Source: an uncultured Acetobacteraceae bacterium (GTDB lineage Bacteria; Pseudomonadota; Alphaproteobacteria; Acetobacterales; Acetobacteraceae). Taken from it: a DNA stretch of 11,915 bases. The stretch spans positions 1 to 11,915 of the forward strand of contig CAIMEK010000112.1 of the NCBI GenBank assembly GCA_903839965.1. Direction: 5' to 3'. Under the pieces are notes generated by a model, which was not told where the DNA came from, ran no database searches, and saw only the letters and a list, made by a program, of their open reading frames with translations. The position numbers and the translations under genes were made by a program. Each line of letters starts with the position of its first letter. The first letter of the stretch is position 1. Below, in pieces: positions 6,118 through 11,867 of this stretch.

Positions 6118-7307
6118 CAGCCCACATGCCCCTTTCAACGCGCCCGTTTCTAGTCATCTACGTCGCTTGGCACCCGGCGTTTGGCGATGGCGAACGGCTT
6201 GCCCGAGTCCTCTTCAATCACTATCGCCGTAACCTTTGCGAGAATGTTGCCGGGGGCGCCGGACTGCCCGTGGTCTATCGCTCGACGCCCGCACCGAGTT
6301 CAACGACGCCGCTCGACGTCGAGTTGAACGACGCCGAGACCTCAGCGATCGTCATGTTGATCGACGAAAATTGGGCAAACGATCCGGGCTGGGTCGCGTG
6401 GGCGAAGGCGCTGACCGAGCGAACCGAAGCGGCCGGCCTGAGTGCGCGCGCCTTCCCTGTCGCGATTGATGCCGGTGCGACCCGGATTGGGATCGTCGAG
6501 CAGTCGGCGCGCTGGGACAAGTGGGGTGCGGTTTCCGTCGAGGAGCGGCAACAGCGCCTAATCACCAACTTGACATATCAGCTCTGCCGTATGCTGCGAT
6601 CCTATCTGGAGCATCTGAAGCGACCCGCCGAACCCGACGAAGCACTACTTCAATACCTGAAGAAGGTCGAGATTTTCCTCAGCCACTCAAAGCACGACGG
6701 CGACGGTGAGCGGATCGCGAAGCTCATACGCGATCACCTCTATGCCGGCGATGGCCTCGAGAGCTTCTTCGATATTCACGACATTCCCATCGGCTTGCCG
6801 TTCAACAAGGTGCTCCTGCAGAAAGTCAAGGTGAGTGCGGTCGTCGCGATCCACACGGACAGCTACTCATCGAGGGAGTGGTGTCGGAGGGAGATCATCG
6901 AAGCCAAGCGCTGGAATGTACCCCTGGTGGTAGCCAACTGCATCAGCGATCTCGACGAGCGCGGTTTTCCGTATCTTGGCAACGTGCCGTTGATCCGGAT
7001 GGATCCAGCGGCAGTGGATCGTATCGCCGTGGTGGTGAGTCGACTGCTCGATGAAGTCCTAAAGCACTTCCTCTGGCGCTGCTGGGTTCAACTCTTCGAC
7101 GGCGTCGCTGGCGAGCACGTCGTCTTTCTGCCTCGCCCGCCCGAACTCATCACGCTTGCCAGCTTGGAGGGCGAGGCCGGCTCTGAAGCAACCTTGGTCT
7201 ATCCTGAGCCGCCGATCGGTGCCGAGGAGCAGCGCCTGTTCGAGATTATCGCGCCAAAGGTTCAGCTGCGCAGCATGACGGAATGGCTGGCGGGGGAAGG
7301 ACTATGA
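6114..7307 (+). CDS. TIR-domain protein with a degenerate N-terminal TIR-like domain and a C-terminal catalytic TIR
   Basis: This is a 397-residue protein. Residues about 186-320 form a canonical bacterial TIR: EIFLSHSKHDGDGERIAKLI, a BB-loop-like FFDIHDIPIG, AVVAIHTDSYSSREWCRREI with W256-C257 and E260 as the expected catalytic glutamate, then WNVPLVVAN. Residues about 11-130 look like a second, diverged TIR fold (FLVIYVAWHPAFGDGERLARVL, TSAIVMLIDENWANDPGWVAW) lacking the SR.WC..E motif. The tail (about 335-397) is unassigned. The intact glutamate predicts NADase activity. By position it could be the effector that depletes NAD or a second signal synthase. Both ends sit in ATGA overlaps, so it is made with the ThsB-like and SLOG proteins. 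No membrane segment is visible. Confidence 0.8.
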   Translation: MTAHMPLSTRPFLVIYVAWHPAFGDGERLARVLFNHYRRNLCENVAGGAGLPVVYRSTPAPSSTTPLDVELNDAETSAIVMLIDENWANDPGWVAWAKALTERTEAAGLSARAFPVAIDAGATRIGIVEQSARWDKWGAVSVEERQQRLITNLTYQLCRMLRSYLEHLKRPAEPDEALLQYLKKVEIFLSHSKHDGDGERIAKLIRDHLYAGDGLESFFDIHDIPIGLPFNKVLLQKVKVSAVVAIHTDSYSSREWCRREIIEAKRWNVPLVVANCISDLDERGFPYLGNVPLIRMDPAAVDRIAVVVSRLLDEVLKHFLWRCWVQLFDGVAGEHVVFLPRPPELITLASLEGEAGSEATLVYPEPPIGAEEQRLFEIIAPKVQLRSMTEWLAGEGL

Positions 7308-8146
7308 GCTATCAGGAGCCGCTGAGTCAGCACGCCATCGCAATCTCGATCTCAGAAAGCCCGGACATGGCTGTCTTGGGGCTTGGCAAGGAACACCTTG
7401 ACGACGCCATGACTGAGGTGGCTCGGCACCTTCTAGCGATGGGCGCCCGTCTTCTGTACGGCGGTGATCTGCGTAAGGACGGCTTTTCGAACCTACTGTT
7501 CGAACTCGTGTCCCGTCATCGCCGCGATGCGGATCTGGGTGACGAGCGTGTTGGCGTAAGCAACTATCTGGCTTGGCCGGTTCATGTCGGCCTTCCGATC
7601 GACGCGCTCCAAGAACTCACGGACGCTCTCAAGGGCACCGCGGAGCTCGTCTGCCTCACAGCCGATGGCGCGGCCATGACACCGCTGGAGCGCGCTGCAC
7701 TCGCTTCGCGGCCGACCGCCGCCGCCGAATGGGCTGACGGTCTGACCGCGATGCGTATGACGATGAGGGCGTCAAGTAACGCCCGAATCGTGCTGGGCGG
7801 CCGGACCGAGAATTACAAAGGTCGGATGCCGGGTGTGGCCGAGGAGGCGCTGATCGCGCTCGAGAGCCATCAGCCCCTGTATCTGCTAGGCGGGTTTGGC
7901 GGCTGCGCGCGCGACGTGGCCGCAGACCTCGGTCTCATTGGTGCCCAAAGTGGCCAGGTGCAGGCCTGGGCGGGACGGGAGAAGTTCTCCGCCTTCAGGG
8001 TCCATGATCTTCGAAACGGGCTGACGGAGGAAGAAAGCCGAGCTCTGGCGACGACAGCGCATATTGACCAAGCCGTCGCGCTGATCCTACGTGGCCTGTT
8101 GCGTCAACGCGATGCCGAGGGGATGGGGAACGGCAGCGGCCCCTGA
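7304..8146 (+). CDS. Stand-alone SLOG-superfamily protein (LOG/DprA-like Rossmannoid fold)
   Basis: This 280-residue protein has SLOG-type features. The first half reads AIAISISESPDM, then a helix and ARLLYGGDLRKDGFSNLL, the usual strand-glycine pattern. The second half has ARIVLGGRTENYKGRMPGVAEEAL (from about residue 161) and QPLYLLGGFGG with G196-G200, which matches the nucleotide-pocket GG motif of SLOG proteins. SLOG domains sense or process nucleotide derivatives; in Thoeris ThsA a SLOG domain binds the cyclic ADP-ribose signal and switches on the attached SIR2 NADase. Here the domain is on its own, coupled to two TIR genes. Start chosen at ATG 7304 (ATGA overlap; GGGGGA at 7292-7297). 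An ATG at 7283 would add seven residues. The last 15 residues are Gly-rich. It may be the sensor, a subunit or a signal hydrolase. Confidence 0.72.
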   Translation: MSYQEPLSQHAIAISISESPDMAVLGLGKEHLDDAMTEVARHLLAMGARLLYGGDLRKDGFSNLLFELVSRHRRDADLGDERVGVSNYLAWPVHVGLPIDALQELTDALKGTAELVCLTADGAAMTPLERAALASRPTAAAEWADGLTAMRMTMRASSNARIVLGGRTENYKGRMPGVAEEALIALESHQPLYLLGGFGGCARDVAADLGLIGAQSGQVQAWAGREKFSAFRVHDLRNGLTEEESRALATTAHIDQAVALILRGLLRQRDAEGMGNGSGP

Positions 8147-8201
8147 TTTTGGCGCTATTGACTGACCTGGCGCTTCATGAACAGCCGGAGCTGAGCTGCG
8201 G
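8147..8201. other. Convergent gap between the SLOG and Nmad2 genes
   Basis: The two transcription units converge here with only 55 bases between stops. TGGCGCT occurs twice, 18 bases apart (about 8150 and 8168). A weak GCTGA/TCAGC stem (8190-8194 with 8202-8206) covers the end of the minus-strand gene. No terminator with a T-run is visible in either direction, so transcripts may overlap. Confidence 0.35.
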
Positions 8202-8813
8202 TCAGCGGGTTCGTGACCAGTCGAGTGGGCGGCTGATATAGCCTCGGGCGTTAAGGGATATCATCCAGCCGATGAACTGATCGCGATGGTCGTCGTCAAA
8301 GTGGTTTCGATGCCCTCGGCCGGCACAAATATCGGCACCATTGAAGTCGCGGAACTGGGCCGGAATTTCAGGGCCGAAACCACCCCAGTACGCGTAGTCG
8401 CGCCCAATCAGCACCTCCTCCGATTTGGTGTCGTGATTGACGTTGATCGGGTTTGCGCTGCCGTCCCGCTGACTGTGCAATGAGTTCGCCTGCCACCATT
8501 CACCGGTCTGGGGGTCGCGATGGTAGATGTTGTCGCCGAATGCCTGCACCTTGCTGCCGCGCAAGAACGGACGCTTCTTTTCGAACCTGGGATCAGCCCA
8601 GTAAGCGTCGTACGTGGTGATTTCATCGACGACCATGAAATAGACGAGAAAGCCGCGCCGATGACGCTTCGCACATCCGGTTCCCACAACGTAGTCACCG
8701 ATAGCGGCGTGCTCGCGGATGCTGGGTTTGCAGGTCGCAAGCGTGCATACATCGTAGAATGGGTTCGGCGCGAAGCCGTAGTCGTGGTCGAGCACGTAGG
8801 AATGCAGACGCAA
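8202..8813 (-). CDS. Nmad2-like protein (nucleotide modification associated domain 2)
   Basis: This 203-residue protein fits the Nmad2 family. It opens with RLHSYVLDHDYGFAPNPF and TLATCKPSIREHAAIGDYVVG, followed by FLVYFMVVDEITTYDAYWADPRF, GDNIYHRD, WWQANSLHSQ and a late IGRDYAYWGGFGPEIP plus GRGHRNHF. Several conserved aromatic, His and Asp positions suggest a binding pocket. Nmad families were defined by linkage to DNA-base modification systems and are predicted to recognise or act on modified nucleotides; the exact reaction is not established. The start is TTG at 8813, chosen because it keeps the conserved opening; the only nearby alternative, a GTG six codons on, would remove it. It follows the TIR gene by 11 bases on the same strand, with only a weak AGG-containing Shine-Dalgarno overlapping the TIR stop, which implies coupling. 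Confidence 0.75.
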   Translation of the reverse strand: MRLHSYVLDHDYGFAPNPFYDVCTLATCKPSIREHAAIGDYVVGTGCAKRHRRGFLVYFMVVDEITTYDAYWADPRFEKKRPFLRGSKVQAFGDNIYHRDPQTGEWWQANSLHSQRDGSANPINVNHDTKSEEVLIGRDYAYWGGFGPEIPAQFRDFNGADICAGRGHRNHFDDDHRDQFIGWMISLNARGYISRPLDWSRTR

Positions 8814-8824
8814 CGGTCGGTCGC

Positions 8825-9304
8825 CTAGCTAGCGCAACGGTATCGAGCGATCGGACGCTCCGGCCGGGGGTGGCCCTTAGGATCGCGCCATTCCTCGATC
8901 TTACCGAAGATCGCGTCGATGATCTGGTCCGCACGCCACGGGACGATGGCGTTCTCATACTGATCGAGCGCCTCCGGCACCTCACACCCGTTCTCGCCAT
9001 GATCCCAGATCCCGACGACGCGCTTTCCGAGCTTATGCGCGTACTCGATTTCCCAGTTGACCCAATCGCTGTCCTTGGTGTCGGGCGTGATTAGGACCAC
9101 GACCGTGCCCGCCCACTCGATGCGCGGAGCCAGGATCTCACGCTTGATGTAGTCCGGGTTGTTGGCGTCGTTAGGGTTGGTGCTGTTGATAGAGCTGTCG
9201 CGCGCAGCGCAACCATTCTTGTCCAAAAGGTCTTTGAGTGGCTGAAGCCTGTGATCGTCCTCGTGGACGTGACTGATGAAGATGTTGCAGACCTTGTCGC
9301 TCAT
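8825..9304 (-). CDS. TIR-like domain protein (MTH538/ThsB-type), paired with Nmad2
   Basis: This 159-residue protein is almost entirely one TIR-like domain. It has VCNIFISHVHEDDHRLQPL at the N-terminus, then RDSSINSTNPNDANNPDYI, GTVVVLITPDTKDSDWVNWEIEYA with W84-E85 as the likely catalytic glutamate, and KRVVGIWDHGENG before a final helix. It belongs to the same broad TIR-like family as the plus-strand ThsB-type protein but is clearly a different subgroup. The NAD-cleaving glutamate appears present, so it may be an NADase or cyclase. Start chosen at ATG 9304 because GGAG lies 7 bases upstream; the frame is open to GTG 9334 and has ATG 9310, both with poorer spacing. It is the first gene of a two-gene unit with the Nmad2 protein, and a 14-bp palindrome lies about 70 bases upstream. 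Confidence 0.82.
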   Translation of the reverse strand: MSDKVCNIFISHVHEDDHRLQPLKDLLDKNGCAARDSSINSTNPNDANNPDYIKREILAPRIEWAGTVVVLITPDTKDSDWVNWEIEYAHKLGKRVVGIWDHGENGCEVPEALDQYENAIVPWRADQIIDAIFGKIEEWRDPKGHPRPERPIARYRCAS

Positions 9305-9411
9305 GCCCATGCTCCAGATGAAAGCCGCACGCACCGTTCCCTTCTTGTTCTAAATACACAATCGAGTGGGCAAACGCTAGCGTTTCGCGTCTCCGTCGCG
9401 GGGCGTGGCGC
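9305..9411 (-). promoter_or_regulatory. Promoter region of the TIR-Nmad2 unit
   Basis: This gap lies between the UDG-like stop and the TIR start. Reading on the minus strand, an AT-rich stretch (GATTGTGTATTTAGAAC, about 9345-9363) provides -10-like sequences such as TATTTA, but I cannot place a convincing -35 at standard spacing. The palindrome at 9372-9385 sits just upstream of it. A promoter here is likely from layout, weak from sequence. Confidence 0.35.
9372..9385. repeat. 14-bp perfect palindrome AAACGCTAGCGTTT
   Basis: AAACGCTAGCGTTT reads the same on both strands. It lies 26 bases past the UDG-like stop and about 68 bases before the TIR start. It could be an operator controlling the TIR-Nmad2 unit or a short stem helping to end the MazG-UDG transcript; no T-run follows on the minus strand beyond its own TTT. 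No regulator gene lies directly beside it. Confidence 0.55.
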
Positions 9412-10092
9412 CTAGAGTAGCCGCAGCGCTTCGGGTTCGGCCGGGCGGGTAAGGGCGTAGTGGCCATACATCCCGTCGATGAATTCCAGGTGCCCGCCAT
9501 AGCTCGGGTGTCGAACCCTTTCCGCGGGGACGTCAAGATCGGCGAGCGCGAGTTGTGCATCGCGCCCGATCGCCACAATCGTCCTTGGCCGAAGAGTTTC
9601 AAGCAGCCAAAGGAGAAGCGGTCGGCAGGCTTGGCGTTCGGCTCGGGTGTGACATCGGTTGGACAGAGGATCGCCGCGTTCGTGGGGATGGAGCGGGAAG
9701 ACGTTCCAAAGGAAAATCGGGCGGTTGAGATCTCGCAGCACCCGCCAGATGACGGTGGCGGTCCGCTCGGCGACCGCCGGCCCCCGTGTTGCGCGGGCGA
9801 GCGGCAGCGCTCCGAAGAGTTCACCATGGTCCGCAAGGTGGACATCGTCGGTCAGTGCGAGACCGGTGCGACGACCGCCTCGGTAGCCAAGATCGCGAGC
9901 AATCCAAAGTGAGTCGACCCCTTGGATCAGAGCAGCGTCCAGGACGAGCTTCAGATTGCGCCGGCGAATGGCGGGTGCATCGACGGTGTCATGGTCGCCG
10001 CACGACTCGGCGTAAGGATTGAAGACACAGTCAAATCTGAGCGCGGCGAGTTCGTCGATGAACGCATTGACGTCTGAAAGCGGTAAATTCAT
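9412..10092 (-). CDS. Uracil-DNA glycosylase superfamily protein
   Basis: This 226-residue protein has the layout of the UDG superfamily: an N-terminal FNPYAESCGDHDTVDAPAI (24-42) with RRRNLKLVL, a motif-1-like region LWIARDLGYRGGRRTG (62-77), WNVFPLHPHERG with N130 in the position of the family's NxxP-like strand, AIGRDAQLAL (about 174-183) and VRHPSYGG with H195-P196-S197 as motif 2. Motif 1 lacks the GQDPYH or GEAPG form of well-studied families, so the base it removes cannot be inferred; uracil, another damaged base or a phage-modified base are all possible. It overlaps the MazG-like gene by ATGA and is therefore co-translated with it. No Fe-S cysteine pattern like that of family 4 is evident. 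An active enzyme is plausible but not proven. Confidence 0.75.
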   Translation of the reverse strand: MNLPLSDVNAFIDELAALRFDCVFNPYAESCGDHDTVDAPAIRRRNLKLVLDAALIQGVDSLWIARDLGYRGGRRTGLALTDDVHLADHGELFGALPLARATRGPAVAERTATVIWRVLRDLNRPIFLWNVFPLHPHERGDPLSNRCHTRAERQACRPLLLWLLETLRPRTIVAIGRDAQLALADLDVPAERVRHPSYGGHLEFIDGMYGHYALTRPAEPEALRLL

Positions 10093-11336
10093 GAGATCGC
10101 CTTGAATTCGATGGTGCGTAGGTTGAGGTCGATCGTCACCGCGCCGCTGCGGTGATGCTTCAATTCACGGAAGATCCGGAAGCCCTCCAGGATCGCGCGC
10201 TCCCACTGCCATAGCGGACGTTGTTCGACCTCATAGCCGCGAACGAGTTCGCGCACGGCCTTGAGTAGTGAATAGTCAAGCGAAGCGACAGCACGGAAAT
10301 CGACGTTGCGGACGCCCTGATTGAAGATCCAGGTCGAGATGCCTTCCTCGATTATGCCCGCTCGCGCACCATCCTCATTCTCGTCGATCTCAGGGCGACT
10401 CTTGCGCTTGAGTTTCAGGAGGGCACGAAGAACGGGCGACCAGCCCAAGACAGCGGCGAACGCCAGGTGGAATACGTCATGAAAGCGATAGTCGTCGGGC
10501 TCGTGGCGATTGTCGGTGAGCCGGCTGCCGATGTTCACGCCGTTGAGCTGCTGGATGACATATGCCTGATCGCCAATACGACGTTCCTTGAAAATCATCG
10601 TCATCTGCCGGGGAAGCTGTTCCTCGGGCGGAAAGTCCACGTCGAACAGAGCACCCCAATCCGGCGTAACGGGCCAACGGCCCAGAGTCTTTGCGACGTT
10701 CAGTCTCGCCGCTTGGTCGAGGCTTACCTCGGCGTCGTCGGCGGCAGCGAGCATGGCGCGGAAGATTTCGACAAGGTCGGCCGACAGCACGTCCCTATTG
10801 GCTTGGATACGTCCACTGCTGAAATCGTCGAGCAAGCCACCGACCTTGCCGGCAAGGGCCAACAGGCGGTGTTCAAGCACCGCGCTCGCGGTGGGACCTT
10901 CGAAGTCGGGAGTGCGGCGCTGCAGGTCGAGGAAAGTGCTCGGGCCAGTTCGGCCGTGATAGTCCCAGCTGTCGAGCGTGGCCGGAATCCGCTGCGCGAT
11001 CATAGATAGCGGTAGGTCGGCTCGAAGGGCGGCGTTCGCGAAATACCAAAGCGCATCCCCCAGCTCTTCGAGCACGGCATCGTGGTAGGCGACGAAGGCA
11101 TCCTTATCCCGCTGCTTCTTCTTCAGCGCGCTCAGCAGGCCGCCAACCTCCCCAAACAAGCCCAAAAGTACGAAACCTAGTCCTTCGGTGCCGGGCCGCG
11201 CATTTTGATCGGTACGTGTCGTGAAAGCCTGATACTCATCGAGGCCGAGCGGTGTATCCGCATCGGTGAAAAGAGATGGCTGCGCCCTGAGCAGCAAGGC
11301 TTCATCGAACTCCGGCATCGTGATCCCCCCCGGCAT
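10089..11336 (-). CDS. MazG-like nucleotide pyrophosphohydrolase with duplicated MazG unit and an HD..H-containing C-terminal domain
   Basis: This 415-residue protein has three parts. Residues about 30-105 are a MazG-type all-alpha NTP pyrophosphatase unit: DEYQAFTTRT, LLGLFGEVGGLLSALK (E63) and AVLEELGDALWYF (E91, D94). The usual ExxE reads EVGG, so one metal ligand is replaced by Gly66. Residues about 155-225 repeat the pattern in degraded form (LALAGKVGGLLDDF, then a late ADLVEIFRAML), with Lys for the Glu. The C-terminal part (about 265-415) has YRFHDVFHLAFAAVLGW and EDGARAGIIEEGIS, typical of this larger MazG-like group. Likely role: hydrolysis of a non-standard or regulatory nucleotide, alongside the overlapping UDG-like gene. 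ATG 11336 has GGAGA at good spacing; ATG 11318 (after G7A) is an alternative, and the frame is open to ATG 11423. Confidence 0.78.
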   Translation of the reverse strand: MPGGITMPEFDEALLLRAQPSLFTDADTPLGLDEYQAFTTRTDQNARPGTEGLGFVLLGLFGEVGGLLSALKKKQRDKDAFVAYHDAVLEELGDALWYFANAALRADLPLSMIAQRIPATLDSWDYHGRTGPSTFLDLQRRTPDFEGPTASAVLEHRLLALAGKVGGLLDDFSSGRIQANRDVLSADLVEIFRAMLAAADDAEVSLDQAARLNVAKTLGRWPVTPDWGALFDVDFPPEEQLPRQMTMIFKERRIGDQAYVIQQLNGVNIGSRLTDNRHEPDDYRFHDVFHLAFAAVLGWSPVLRALLKLKRKSRPEIDENEDGARAGIIEEGISTWIFNQGVRNVDFRAVASLDYSLLKAVRELVRGYEVEQRPLWQWERAILEGFRIFRELKHHRSGAVTIDLNLRTIEFKAIS

Positions 11337-11343
11337 TGTTTCT

Positions 11344-11418
11344 CCAAAGAGCGCCGCGCGGAAGAGCGCTCTTCGCACCCAATAGACTGAAACGTGCAAC
11401 CAAGTCGGCGTTCTTTGG
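11344..11418 (-). promoter_or_regulatory. Long inverted repeat in the mazG-like 5' region, able to mask its Shine-Dalgarno
   Basis: CCAAAGAGCGCC (11344-11355) pairs with GGCGTTCTTTGG (11407-11418): 12 positions with one mismatch that is a G-U wobble in RNA. On the minus-strand transcript the 3' arm ends in GG that forms part of the GGAGA Shine-Dalgarno before ATG 11336, so the stem could limit initiation there. A 14-bp palindrome sits in the loop. It could equally be a DNA operator. The upstream promoter is not clear. Confidence 0.45.
11361..11374. repeat. 14-bp perfect palindrome GAAGAGCGCTCTTC
   Basis: This self-complementary 14-mer lies 25 bases upstream of the mazG-like ATG and inside the larger inverted repeat. 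Its half AAGAGCGC occurs again in direct orientation at 11348-11355 (AGAGCGCC), suggesting repeated half-sites for a regulator. The XRE-type protein encoded just upstream on the same strand is a candidate binder; this is inference. Confidence 0.45.
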
Positions 11419-11423
11419 GGCAC

Positions 11424-11485
11424 CTTCCGGGCCGCTCACCGTCGAACGCGCCATGGAGTGGGGGCTCGTGGGGGTAAGAGCAGCG
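11424..11485. other. Gap between the XRE antitoxin and the MazG-like gene
   Basis: Only 62 bases separate the antitoxin stop from the longest possible MazG-like frame. GTGGGGG occurs twice (11458-11464 and 11468-11474) with a 10-base period, about one helical turn. No terminator is visible, so read-through from the antitoxin operon into mazG-UDG is possible. Confidence 0.3.
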
Positions 11486-11866
11486 CTACGAGGGCGCGGC
11501 AACGCGACGACGGGGGCGTGCCTTGGGAGCGGCCGGCTGGGAGGGGTGTCCGAAGGCCTCGCCAAGCTGATTGAGCCGTAACGTCGGGCGCTTCGGCAGC
11601 TTCACTACTAGTTCCAATTTGCCGCCGACCGCCTCCACGTAGCTGCGCAGAGTCGAGAGGTACATGTCGGCCTGCTTCTCGATCTTGGATACGGATGGCT
11701 GCTTGATCTTTAGCGCGGTCGCAATGTCGGCCTGGGCTTTACCCGCGATCAGCCGCAACTCGCGCAGGCCCTCCACCTCCTGGCGTAGCTCCTGATAGCG
11801 CGCCTCGATCCTCTCCTGCCGCTCAGGCAGAAGCTCGGCGATGATCTGGTTCAGGTTCCGGCCCAT
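11486..11866 (-). CDS. XRE-family helix-turn-helix antitoxin (HigA-like)
   Basis: This 126-residue protein has a helical N-terminal extension (residues about 5-35, ERQERIEARYQELRQEV) followed by a Cro/C1-type helix-turn-helix: LRLIAGKAQADIATALKIKQPSVSKIEK spans about 36-64, with the recognition helix around KQPSVSKIE. Then come YLSTLRSYVEAVGGKLELVVKLP, the usual end of XRE antitoxins partnered with RelE/HigB-type toxins, and a basic Ala/Pro-rich tail. It would bind DNA to repress its operon and neutralise the toxin. The ATG at 11866 is one base after the stop of an upstream gene whose end is at the window edge. This toxin-first order is typical of HigBA-type modules. The AGGGAAAG just before it can serve as Shine-Dalgarno. 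Confidence 0.8.
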   Translation of the reverse strand: MGRNLNQIIAELLPERQERIEARYQELRQEVEGLRELRLIAGKAQADIATALKIKQPSVSKIEKQADMYLSTLRSYVEAVGGKLELVVKLPKRPTLRLNQLGEAFGHPSQPAAPKARPRRRVAAPS

Positions 11867-11867
11867 C

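Noticed and set aside
5578..8146. Classical Thoeris with ThsA
   Set aside because: No SIR2 catalytic motif, macro domain or membrane segment is found in any of the three genes, so the standard type I or II label does not fit.
8190..8206. GCTGA/TCAGC stem as a bidirectional terminator between convergent genes
   Set aside because: Only five base pairs and no flanking T or A run in either direction, so it is not a convincing terminator.
9460..9912. 150-codon plus-strand open frame opposite the UDG-like gene
   Set aside because: The minus-strand frame has UDG motifs and an ATGA overlap with mazG; the plus frame has no family features.
10467..11009. 180-codon plus-strand open frame opposite the MazG-like gene
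   Set aside because: It is antisense to a gene with clear family motifs, lacks a recognisable product and is explained by GC-rich codon bias.
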